Assembly (NCBI RefSeq): GCF_025370935.1
Contig: NC_133472.1
Location: forward strand, 893,532-957,531
DNA: 64,000 bases
DNA from: Choristoneura fumiferana
Lineage: Eukaryota > Arthropoda > Insecta > Lepidoptera > Tortricidae
Reading direction: 5' to 3'
The notes below the pieces were generated by a model. The model did not search any database and was not told the DNA's origin. It worked only from the letters and a program-made list of their open reading frames with translations. Positions 10,169-22,000 of the stretch are shown here, piece by piece (position 1 is the stretch's first letter; the number at the start of each line of letters is the position of its first letter). Position numbers and translations under genes: made by a program.

Positions 10169-12646
10169 ATCAAATAAATATAGTACTTAATTTATTAGTG
10201 GCAAAAGTCACACACACGAAGTAAAGCACACTCAGATGTTATAACCTCCATGATCAAATTACATAGAAAATCTTAACTTGGGTGTTAACCTTTTGAACGC
10301 AACGGTCGGCCAAATACTACAAAAAAAAAATTGAAAAATCGCTCCATAGACGTAGTACCGATATGGCGCTTATGACACGATTTTCAGGTGTCGGTGGCGC
10401 TCAAAAGGTACTCAGATTGACTGAAGTAGCATGTCAAGAATACAAATGTTTCCGAGAAATAGCCGAGAGAATACGATCGGAAAGGATTATTCATTACATC
10501 TACATGTAGCTGTTGCGTTTTGTCGCAATACGTGAACTAGGAGCAGCCTCGAATAAGCAGATCTGAAAAGTTCTCTCTAAGTCCAAGATCATGTTCAACT
10601 CGACGCGCGACATGAATTTGTTATTTTGACGGTGTTCCCCTTAGTTTGTATTTTGTAGCTTCCTTTTATTAGCTTAGGGCTTTTTGCTTAACGTTTCTGC
10701 CGCTATCGCAATCAAATGACAGATTCCGCAAACATAAACTGTCGTTTGATTGCTATCGTGAGCGTCAGGAACGTTAGGCATACGGCCTCAGCTATCACAC
10801 TGCCGCTACCCCACAGCTATTGCTCTGAATACACTGTGGGGTTGTGGAGAGCTAACGCCGGGCTCCCGTAGTGACGGTTCTATACTTTGTATGAATCTAC
10901 GAATATTCAGTCTAAACTCCAATTCAATAGAATCTGACAATCCTGTAGACACTTCCAGCCTACTAATATAAACACCGGGCTGCCTCAGGCTTTGTGATGT
11001 GACTATTATTCTTTTTTGATTCCTTTTAGATGATAATTGCAACAACAGGGACATATATAATCAAGTGTGCCCACGATAGGGTGTCTTAAATATGTAGAAA
11101 ATTGACAGATTCTATTGAATTGTACTTAAGTAAAAATGTGTCGGAAACAATAACGTTCGAGTGAAAGTAACTTAAATTAGATTTTATTATTTAAGTACAT
11201 TCCACGTTTGTGCCTTATTGGTTATTATAAATTTTAAAAGTTAATTCTAAGCAAAACGATATTTTTCATAATGAATTAAACATTCATCTATTTAAATGTA
11301 TGCAGTTTTATTTGTATGTCCTTACTAGCTGCTGCCCGCGACTTCGTCCGAGGGGACTATACTACCTTCTTTTCTTCTAATACTTAAAAGTTCTCAAACT
11401 CCTTGACCGGCTTGACCGATTTTTATGAAATTTTTTGTGTGTATTCGGTAGGTCTGAGAATAGGACGTAAACTATTTTTTACCCCGACGAAAAAAAAGGT
11501 GTTTTAAGTTTGACCGCTATGTGTTGTCTGTGGCACCGTAGCTGTTAAACGGGTGCACCGGTTTGAATGCGGTTTTTTTATTTGAAAGCAGATTTTCTAG
11601 CGATGGTTCTTTAACATGTATTATCAAAATCGCTCAGCCATTTTTGAGATATTGAACTCTGAAGTGACAAAGTCGGGGGTTTTCCATCTTGTTGGTTAGG
11701 TTATTCATACTTTTATCCGGACGGAGTTGCGGGTAACACCTAGTTTTTCTAACTGTTCTATATTCTTCTCAGGATCTCAACTACCTACATACCAAAGATC
11801 TCCACACCAAATCTCTATTTTTAACCCCCGACGCAAAAAGAGGGGTGTTATAAGTTTGACCGCTATGCGTCTGTGTATCTGTGTGTATGTCTGTCTGTCT
11901 GTGGCACCGTAGCTCTTAATTTCAAAATATATAGGAGATGGCGGCGTGCGTGCAATCGGGAAAAATCCATTATGGACGACTGGAAATTCCACAGAGTATA
12001 GACACTAGTTAGAGGCATAATAACTTTATCATAACAACAAAATAGATAATTTCATGGTGTATAACATTTAATAACGTCTTGGCACAGTTTTGTTCTGTAA
12101 GATCACTTTCTTGTTCGTATAGACTAGAGGGCTATGCGTATAGGAATAACGCAGCAGGAAAGTAAAAAGAAACACTTGGATTTCTCAATGTTATATTAAT
12201 TATCAAAACAGATTGTTTTACTACAGTCGCTAACTAAGCATCTGTAGCTTGTACACGATGTTCACGTGAGGTCAATAGAGTACCTACGGGACTACAAAAC
12301 AATAGTAAGTTATGACGTAAGATCAATAATACCAAAGATGACGAGATCTCAACTCTTCTCGGCAAAAACGCCTCGCTTGAATAGTGAATAAGTGAATTTT
12401 ACTTTGAATAATTGTCCACAACGGCTCGCATTATTGTTAAAGGTGATGTAATGTTTGTTCAAAGTAATTTTAATTTAAATCCATTAATTATTCAGAATTG
12501 TTATAAAAGAAATCTAACCTAACCTAAAGAGTTCTACGGACAACAATTTATTTTTTTTGAAAAGTTTTCGATTTCGCCGAGAAATTAAGTTTATGACTAA
12601 TAAAAGTTATGTGACCAGATGCGCAAGCTTTTGAATAATTCTTGGC

Positions 12647-13076
12647 AATGAGGGCTATCGCGTATGAATTCGCCACTAGAGGCGCTAGTGTAGCGTGAGG
12701 TCTCCGAAATGTCAATGTCTCATAGTTTTTGGGTGAGCTACGCGGGTTTATTTATAATAAGAATAATTTTGTGAATATTATGCAATATCTGAAATTAATT
12801 ATGGCAAATATGCGTTCCGGGGCAATGAATGTCTATGTTTTGAGACAGGTTTGTCTTTCGGAAACCTTTGTCCTCCCTTTTTTCCGAACAAAACGGACGA
12901 ACTATGCAACACTGTGGCATTCTCGATATTTTTATGGTACGGTTTTAAGGTGTATTAAATATGATTTTAATCTAAACTTTGTTTTCACACCCGTAATTAC
13001 ACACTTTGAAAGCCATACTTAAAAACCTCACGCAACAGTGCGCCATCTAGTGAGACAAAAAACGACAGCCCTCATT
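12647..13076 (+). mobile_element. MITE family A, copy 1
   Basis: About 430 bp bounded by AATGAGGGCTATCG and its complement (one mismatch). Internal landmarks are GAATTCGCCACTAGAGGCGC near one end and GTGCGCCATCTAGTGAGAC near the other. Six copies occur in this window at high similarity; no coding capacity. The family name is local to this annotation. Confidence 0.8.
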
Positions 13077-13684
13077 GACACTAATATTGGTCCGAGTTAA
13101 AATACAGTAAGAATAAGATTTAGCTTTAGAGGTTTGTCACTATTACTAGATGTTGTAATTGTAATAACTTTGGGATTAAACCTGTTGTGGACCAGATTAT
13201 CTGCTTGGTAATTGACCCGTAATCTGTGGTATCATGATCGAAGATTATTAAAAATGGTTTCGTCGAATGTATATCTTAAATTATATTATGTCGCATATTG
13301 CAAACAAATTCAATTGTGATTTATTTATATATACCTATATTACTTAAAATTAACATCGTGAAAGTCACATACATATCACAGTACACGAAGAGCTTAGTAT
13401 TAAAAAAGAATAATTAAAAAAAAACATGATTTTCAGTAATATTAAAAAACGTTGTATACTGCGTGAAAGTCACTCTAAATATTTTACGTGATGATGATTG
13501 AATAAGTTCGACTGAAAAACCCGGTAAGGGATTTTTATAGCATTTTTTAAACAATTTAGTATCTCTCGCCGCTGTAAAATACACGCTGTATGAAAACATT
13601 TGTTGATTTAAAAAAAAAACAAGAGAGTTTCACAGGACAGTAATTCTGGAGTAACTTTAAAACACCTTGTATTTTGGCCTGGTA

Positions 13685-13815
13685 CAGTCACCAGCATTAA
13701 TATCTGCCACAGCGGAGCGTGTAAAAATATCTGACACGTCCTTCCGGCCCTAGAAATAGAGTCGTATCAGATATTTATGCACGCTTGTTGTGTCAGATAT
13801 TGGTGCTGGTGACTG
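13685..13815 (+). mobile_element. MITE family C, copy 1
   Basis: 131 bp, ends CAGTCACCAGCATTAATATC and GATATTGGTGCTGGTGACTG, flanked by TA. Typical small Tc1/mariner-like MITE; no coding capacity. Confidence 0.78.
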
Positions 13816-14074
13816 TACATGTTTTACAAGAATTTCCCCGCGGCTTTGCACGCCTGAATCATTAAGCTCCAACAGTTGAGTTGAATCGCGATTTTACCAA
13901 GTTCTCATGGGAATTCCCTAAAATACACTAGCGATTTTACCCCGATCCCGTGGGTATATCAAGAGTTTGCATATATATATATCAGGGATGTCATGGAGCT
14001 CCGTATCCGTAACCAAAACTATCGGATATCCGAAATAAAAAAACTATCCGTAACCGAATCCGATATAATTTATT

Positions 14075-14345
14075 TTTTTTTATTCGACTGGATGGCAAAC
14101 GAGCAAGTGGTTCTCCTGATGGTAAGAGATCACCACCGCCCATAAACATCTGCAACACCAGGGGTATTGCAGACGCGTTGCCAACCTAGAGGTCTAAGAT
14201 GGGATACCTCACGTGCCAGTAATTTCACCGGCTGTCTCACTCTCCACGCCGAAACACAACAGTGCAAGCACGGCAGGATTAGCGAGCAAGATGGTGGTAG
14301 CAATCCGGGCGGACCTTGCACAAGGTCCTGCCACCTGCAAAAAAA
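14075..14345 (-). repeat. S4 retroposed repeat inside another element
   Basis: Starts with a T run, then GGATGGCAAACGAGCAAGTG and GGTAAGAGATCACCACCGCC; reads as a reverse-oriented retroposon. It interrupts an element with repeated TCCGTAACCGAA words (about 13985-14520). Other copies: 17530-17706, 37440-37682 (opposite strand), 40500-40640 (diverged), 51010-51285 (opposite strand). Confidence 0.68.
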
Positions 14346-14607
14346 AATTCGGAAAAATTTCGGATAATTTCGGACACGGGCGGAGTCTAAATGCGACATG
14401 TTGTGACAGGTTTTTCTCTTTGCCCAGCCGAGCCGACAGAACATTGCATTGAACATTTGTATTTTACTTTTACACTTCCTTAAAAATCCAATATCCGTAA
14501 CCGAAACCGAAAGTTATATCCATAACATGCCTGATATTATATTAGTTGGATTTACATCGAGAAGGGATGAGTTACCTTAGAAACGAAGTAGAACCTTGTA
14601 CAAGCTA

Positions 14608-14743
14608 CAACAGTAGTCACTAGCACCAATATCACACAACAAGCGTGCATAAAATATCTGATACGACTCTATTTCTAGGGCCGGAAGGACGTGTCAGATA
14701 TTTTTGCACGCTCCGCTGTGACAGATATTAATGCTGGTGACTG
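14608..14743 (-). mobile_element. MITE family C, copy 2, inverted
   Basis: Near-mirror copy of 13685-13815 about 0.9 kb away, sharing ATATCTGATACGACTCTATT and CTAGGGCCGGAAGGACGTGT in opposite orientation. The pair could form a long hairpin in a transcript that crosses both. Confidence 0.75.
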
Positions 14744-15958
14744 TACACTTTTACAAATTTTAGAATACCTAACTAGACTACAATACAATGGCGAGTTTAA
14801 CGTTACAATGTGTGTTGATTAATAAATTAAAAACATCAAAATACGATAAATTATAACTAAAATAAAATATACGAGTTATCGTAATTAGTACAATATAATA
14901 CAGATTTTATACAAAATTGACCATAAAAATCAAATTGCTCATTTCACCATGACATGACATGTGATAGATTTTATCACTATCCCGTGGGAATATCGGGATA
15001 TAAAGTAGCCTATGTGCTATTTCAGAGGTCCAGCTACCTACATACCAAATTTCATGACTCTAAGCCCAGCGGTTGTTATTTCAAGATTTTATCCCCATCC
15101 CGTGAGAATATCGTGATAAAAAGTATCCTATATTTTAAACCAGATTATAAACAAAGTTTTTGCCAAATTTCATCCAAATCCGTCCAGCCGTTTCAGCGTG
15201 AAGAAGTAACAAACATACTCACTCACTCACACAAAGTTTCACATTTATAATACTTAGTAGGATTTCGTAACGACCCATATAGATGATAATAATATGAAAA
15301 ATAATGAAAAAACTGTCAAAAAAATTAGGGACACTCACAAAATGAGAATCCAGAATTACCTAATTCTGAAAAAAAAAACTCATGTTGCGTCATTTAAGGG
15401 GCTACCCGAGGTTTTCATCGATTTTTGACAAGTTTTGAATCGTATCTCCTACTTTTGCACTACAGATAGAATTATAAGTCAAACGGCTATCGGTTCTCCA
15501 AGCTTTTATCTCCATTTTAGTCTACCGGATTTTGAAAAAAAAAAAACAATTAATACTTAATTTTGTATGATTTTTTTAAACATTGTCTGCAAAAACACTT
15601 ATTTCGCATCTCTATTGACGTGAAAGATCTAACATATACGAAATCTACATATTTGGGTTCGTCTTTGACGTCTCGAAAAACTGGTCGAGGGTTTTCATTT
15701 GAAACTAATTAACACAAAAGTTATCGCAAGAAAACCAGTTTTTTTGCCTAAAACTGTTCAACTTTGATGCCAAATATCTCGAAGGCAAACTTTGAAGTAA
15801 ATATGGGATACTATATTGCTTAAAGCCGTTGTTGTTAGTATAATAAGCTACAAAAAACATTAGAAAACTAAGGAATTCAGAACGATGCCCCTTCGTGTAA
15901 CTTCCACCGTGTCGGTATATCTGTAGTCGACTTATCGTGTTTACTCCGAGTCTGTCGG

Positions 15959-16067
15959 TCATTCGGCGTCGTCGCTGGACTGCAGGGGGTACCGGCACTC
16001 CGGGGCGCCGCACTCGCACCGCATCCATTTAGATTTGACCGACCAGAACTTGTCACCGTAGTCGAAC
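15959..16067 (-). CDS. EHMT: EHMT terminal exon, end of SET and post-SET
   Basis: 109 bp, acceptor CTGTTCCAG, stop TGA at 15959-15961. It encodes FDYGDKFWSVKSKWMRCECG and APECRYPLQSSDDAE. The Tyr of FDYG is the catalytic-site tyrosine of the family, and CECGAPEC is the post-SET CxCx4C zinc site. Confidence 0.95.
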
Positions 16068-19000
16068 CTGGAACAGCACTTTTATCAGGCAGCCGACAGC
16101 GTTCTAATCTTAGCTTATAATAAATAGCGGTTACTGTAAGCACAATAGGGATGGGGATGTTGACACCATTAAAAAATAATCCGAAGACACGACTCCAGTA
16201 GAAAAATGCTTTATTTTAGCCCTGAAAACTAGATTAATTTTCGATTAACTGCAAAATTAGATTTTTGTTGCTTTAATAGTACATTACTGCAGACGCCATG
16301 AAGTAAGGGATTGATGGACGAGTTCGGGGTAGACGGCCGAGTCGGAGGCCGGATAAAACGAGTCCAGCAATCCCTGTTCTGGCCGAGGCTTGTATAGTGC
16401 TTTTCTCAAACAATGTGAGGAAATATTTCATCCATCCATCGCATCGCATCGCATCGCAGTATCGCAAATGCTTACAGAGTAGTGGTGGTTGGCTGTTCGT
16501 AATTTTTCCTTTGTCAGTTTAATGTTAGTAAGCAAATTTAAAAAGTTAGAGCAGCGGACAATAATGGATTTTCATACATACTTCGTGGCCTAGGCCAAGA
16601 AGTTATGTAGGGAGGTGGTAGGGAGCCATAAATGAGAAACTTCATGTCTCCATTTCGTGACATTAACGCATACATTTCCGAGCATGTTTGAGAAAAACAA
16701 ATAAATAGTTCATTGAGTGTGCGAACAAGTGACGCCATAAGTTGCTATTTCTATTCAAACTATGGAAGAATTGTGTTTTGACAGCTCATAAAAAGTACCT
16801 CAATTGATTGGTGGTGTCAACATCCCTTTTGTCTAAATAAAAGTACTAGTGCATTTTTTGACAGATTGTCAGTTACTTTGTTAAACTGCCGAATCATGCG
16901 CAACTTCTAAAAAAACGGACGCTCAGAGTCCCCGTCCCGCCGCGACAGTCTGCGTTTGCAAAACGTTCCCCAGCGTGTATGCATCTTCATGTCTATAATA
17001 ATGTTTGTAAAGTGTGTGACATCTAACAGCGCCCCATGGGAATGGTAAAGGCTATCCTAAAAAAGTGGTTAGTGACCCTGACATATAATGACACAGAAGC
17101 TCTCCTCCATCTCTGCATGTAGTGATGAAACACGCACACAAACACAAACACACACATTTATATTAGATATTAATTTAAATTCTAGTAAAATTAAGCGACA
17201 TTGTGTAATTAGCTTTTCTGTTTAGTCTATCTGTTTGTTCATCTGTGACGTGTCTCCATAATAGAATCAATGTATACAGCGCACTGCTAGGCCCCGAGAT
17301 ACAGGCTCAGCATAGCTCGGGGTTTGTAAATAGACAAGCCAAGTGTTTACAAATAAATTTATTATTATCGGCTGGTGAAATAGAACAACTGTGCTCCAAA
17401 ACAAGTTATTATTTAAGCTCTCACTCAAGTACCTACATCATGAACGCATCCTGACGGCGAGACGGTAGTACTCTCATCATCATCTCATCATCTCCATTCC
17501 ATTCTCGTCGACATATTTTTTTTAGTTTTTTTTTTTTTTTTATACGACTGGATGGCAAACGAGCAAGTGGGTCTCCTGATGGTAAGAGATCACCACCGCC
17601 CATAAACATCTGCAACACCAGGGGTATGCAGACGCGTTGCCAACCTAGAGGCCTAAGATGGGATACCTCACGTGCCAGTAATTTCACCGGCTGTCTTACT
17701 CTCCACGTCTCTCTTAGTTAAGTCAACTATTACAAATCAATTTCGAGAAATGCCTTTTGCCGAAGCCCGATGTGCAATCTTTATCGCCCGATACTGCAAA
17801 AATAGACAGCCGTTGCCCAGGGGTCGGTCATGGCAGTGGGGGCACTCACGTGAGCTCCTCGCCCGGCGCGATGTCCCTCGCCGCGAACAGGCACACGGCG
17901 GCAGCCGAAGGTCGCGGCCGCCGGCGAACACCCGCACCGGCGCCACGTTGGGCGCGCAGCTGTGGTTGACGAAGCGTGCCGCGCTGCCGTACCGCGCCGC
18001 GTCCACGCACAGCTGCACCTTGTACTCGCATTGCTGACAGAAATACGTACATGTTATAAAGTTATCGGGGATTTGGTTGCCACTCGGGGTGAATGGACTC
18101 AGAATGTACACTACAAAGCCTAAAATAAATTGTTGATAAAAAAATCGTTTTTAATACAAGCTTTTTTTGCTGACTGTACTTGTATTGTCACCCAAACTAC
18201 ATTTGAATACCAAAAATGCTGAACCCATCGCACGCCTCTCAAAATTAGTTACTTTTTTTTTGTTATTAATTTAATTAGTATAAGATTGGTTTTTTGGAAT
18301 CTTTTTGTATTTTTTATTTTAAAAATACAAAAAGATTCCAAAAAACCAATCTTAATTTGATTGCTTAGAAACGATATCTCTTGTCCGGGTGAGCGGTTAG
18401 TTCCAAAGGAATGCCGAAAAAGTTTGAGGGCTTACGGCATAGATGTCGCTAGCGTCGCTGCTTAAGTGACTAAGTAAGAAACACAAGCTGAGATATGAGA
18501 TGCATAGGGAAATTCGTGTCGGTACCGTTGACCATCAGTGGTGTAGCGGTATAGCACGCGGTACGGAATACCGAGGACCTGGGTTCGATTCCAAGTGATG
18601 GTCTTATTTTTCTGTTTTTTCTGTGCATCTATGTTTCAGTTTGTATTTTCAATTTTAATTAGTATAATTACATTAGGTCTTATAGTTTTACTTGTTAGTG
18701 TATTTCCCCGAACATGATCAATGCTGTTGCATGCCTGTTATTGGTGCATGAGCGGGGGCTATAACTTATAATTTAGATTAATTTAAATGTCTTGTTCATG
18801 TACTGTTGGCATGTCTAATAAATAAATAAATAGATTTACATAAGTTTATCAAATTTCAAGTCGATTGGACAACTGGAAATGGGTTAAATTTAACTTGAAA
18901 GATTTGACCCAAATAAATAAACAAACGAACAGGGCAAGTTAAATAAAAGCTTGTAAAAAATCCCTGACTTTTTCCTGACTTGGTGAAATGTTCTAAGTTT

Positions 19001-22000
19001 CCCTGACCAATCATGTACATTTCAAAGCAGGTTATACGACTTATTTTTTTACTGCCCGAGATATTAATAATCTATATTAATAATTTCGTCAAGGGGTACG
19101 GTAGACTCGAACGAAATGCACATCAAATTGAAGAGCGTAAAAAAATTGACAATCCGAGTCGACAACTTGTAGGCGGAAAATTCGGATTATCGAGTATTTT
19201 CAATATAAACTTGAATAAATTACTAAGTATATAATGGCGTTGCGAAGTAAATATGTCAAAGTCATCACATCAAAGTGGCGTTAGTGTCACGTCATCACGT
19301 GTCACAGGTTTGCATTTCGTTCTCCATTGTGACCTCTTAAGGGCCCCACACACGGTACGATTCGTCGATTTTCATCAGATCGATCGTACAGACGAATCGT
19401 ACCATATATGGGGCCCTTTAGGTCTAATTTCTTTGATTATGAGACAGAGACATCATAGTTATTTGGGCAAATAAGATTTAGGAGAAATATCTACTAGAGA
19501 AATACCGATACGTAGGTTAGCTGTGAAAGTACGTTTGTGATAATAATTAAGGCTGGGAATATACGTCAGATTTTTCGATAAGTACGACAGTCTTTACACT
19601 GGCAATTTTTTTTTTTCAAACATATTATTATGAGTCTACATTTTACCCGAGCGAAGCCGGGTTTTCATCTAGTTATTTATTAATTTATTTTTGTCATTTC
19701 GTACCTACTTTGTCATGAATTTCTTTGTTTCCTTCAAGCTAGACCCGATGATGGGAAATCACTGCACACCGAACGTGCTCACTTTTTCGTTGACTGTTGT
19801 TATAATACCACTCTTTAACACGCCGCCCAGAACTGGAACGACTTGTGTCAAAATGGATTTCTAGCAAATTTCCCTAATTTTCCCTGACCACCTTGAGCTT
19901 CCCTGACTATTCCCTGACTTTCCAGAAAGTGGACACTGGACCTGAATCATTAGCCCTTTATAAGGCAGAGACGATTTAGCGACCAGTTGTAAACTGAACC
20001 TTATTGCTTTCATAATACGTCACAATTTCCATTGTAATTATTGAAAATACGACTAGCTTTAAAAATATTCTTTGTCACGCATGTATTCGATCTGTTTTTG
20101 ATTCTGTGGTAGTATGCTCCAATAAATGGGGTCTTATAAAGGGTTAAACTAGTATGGATATTTATTTTTCACACCTCCTTCAGAAAAGTAACTTTTCCTC
20201 CCTGACGAGAGGGAGCAAAGTGCAACTTTTCTGTTCAAGGCTTTTCTAAGTGTTTTATTGCAAATGCCATTTTTTGAAGTTGATAATTGTAAAGCCACGC
20301 CAATTTCTATGCTGGTTGTTCTTTAATAATATTTTTTTTTCAAGTTTCTTAATGCTCGGTGGAAAAGTTGTATGAGCCAATCAAGAGCAAAATAATTTTT
20401 ATCTTGGGCGTCAACACTTGAACCGCTCATTACACTCAGGATAGAATCCTTCACAAATAACTATTGTGTCACAAGGGAGCAAAATGGTGTGTTTACGGCG
20501 AGGGCGTACGTTGAATCCAGAATGTAGCGAAGGATTCTACAATAGAATCCTGAGCGTAGCGAGGGATTCTAAAGTAGAATCCTGAGCGTAATGAGGGATT
20601 CAAGTGTTAACGCCCAAGATGAAAATAATTTTGCTCCCGAGTGGCTCATACAACTTTTCACACCGAGCATTAAGAAACTTGAAAAAAAACAAATTCTAAA
20701 TATTATTAAAGATCAACCAGCATAGAAAATGGCGTGGCTTTACAATTATAAACTTCAAAAAATGGCATTTGCAATAAAATACTTAGAAAAGCCTTGAACA
20801 GAAAAGTTGCACTTTGCTCCCTCTCGTCAGGGAGGAAAAGTTACTTTTCTGAAGGAGAGTGTGAAAATAACTATATTTGCCCTCACCTGCAGCAAGTCCG
20901 CTTGAGATCCAACGCGAACATGTAATGATCCGCCGAGCGGGTATCCGCATCGGCCATACTGAGCAGCTCCCCGCAGTAGGTCGCGACGGGGGCGCCGCGG
21001 GGCACGCGTGCCAACGCGCGGAGCCCCCAGCCGCGCGCGCCGCCCGCCCGGAACACAGCCGCGCGGACCATGAGCGAGCCCTTCTGGGTGGCGCGGGTTA
21101 TGCTCGCGTTCGTGCACAGCTTCTGTTGGCGATGATTTAGGTTTAGGTTTAAGTTAAGAGATGCTTTGTTTTACTTTAAGAACAATACAGTTCACTTAAA
21201 ATGAGCTTACATAATAGGGATGTTGACACTATTAATAGTTATTTATGTGGCTGGTGCATAATGAGAGGCATTAAAGTACGAGTGTGGTTTTATGAAACGA
21301 GCCGAAGGCGAGTTTCATAATAAGATCACACGAGTGTTTTAATGCCTAATTATGTATAGCCGCATACATAACTTTATTTACATGCATATCATAAGTTTTC
21401 TATAATATGTTCAGATATGGCCTGTATTTTGACTTTGACTTTGACTGTGAATAATAATTATTATCTACATGCATGTCATAAGTTTTCTACAATATGTACA
21501 GATATGCATTGTTAAAAAAAGTATTACCGATACTTTAATGTAAACATTAAGATGCACTGTACTTTAATGTGAACATTAAGATGCACCCGCAGATACCAGG
21601 TTTCTTAATAAAGGCCATTTGATAGTCGTTTCTGAACGTATAATAGGGAAGTTATGATATGCATGTAGATAAAAAATAATTCGAAGACACGACTCCAGTA
21701 AAAAAATGCTTTATTTCAGCCCTGAAAACCAGATTAATTTTCGGTTAACTGCAAAATTAGATTTTTGTTGCTTTAAAACAAATAAATAGTTAGTTGATTG
21801 AGTGTGCGAACAAGTGACGTCATAAGTTGCTATTACCATTCAAGCTCTATGGGAGGATTGTGTTTTGACAGCTCATAAAAAGTACGTCAATTGATTGGTG
21901 GTGTCAACATCCCACTTCCTTATAATTAAGCATTTCAGCATGATCGCCTGACGATTTGTTGAAGTTACACAGTGTTATTAATGTGTTGTTTCAATTTGGT

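Larger units (their letters stand above)
5643..15958. other. Interval between convergent genes Prat and EHMT, repeat-rich
   Basis: About 10 kb between the stop codons of two convergent genes. It holds MITEs (5995-6600, 6948-7228, 7366-7580, 12647-13076, 13685-13815, 14608-14743), SINE copies (9078-9335, 9897-10168, 14075-14345) and Helitron-like end fragments near 11330 and 14970-15260. The stretches 7590-9070, 10170-11330, 11930-12640, 13080-13680 and 15300-15950 show no exon I can recognise. The UTRs of both genes must end in here, but I cannot place the polyadenylation sites. Confidence 0.6.

Noticed and set aside
12729..13022. Family of 80-97-codon frames (also 26130, 26785, 38493, 53142)
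   Set aside because: All are the same interior of MITE family A, conserved by recent copying, with differing stops and no known domain.
15959..21122. EHMT as a pseudogene because of broken SET frames
   Set aside because: Introns, splice sites, phases and catalytic residues are all kept; the breaks are single lost bases, and two neighbouring conserved genes show the same kind of break.
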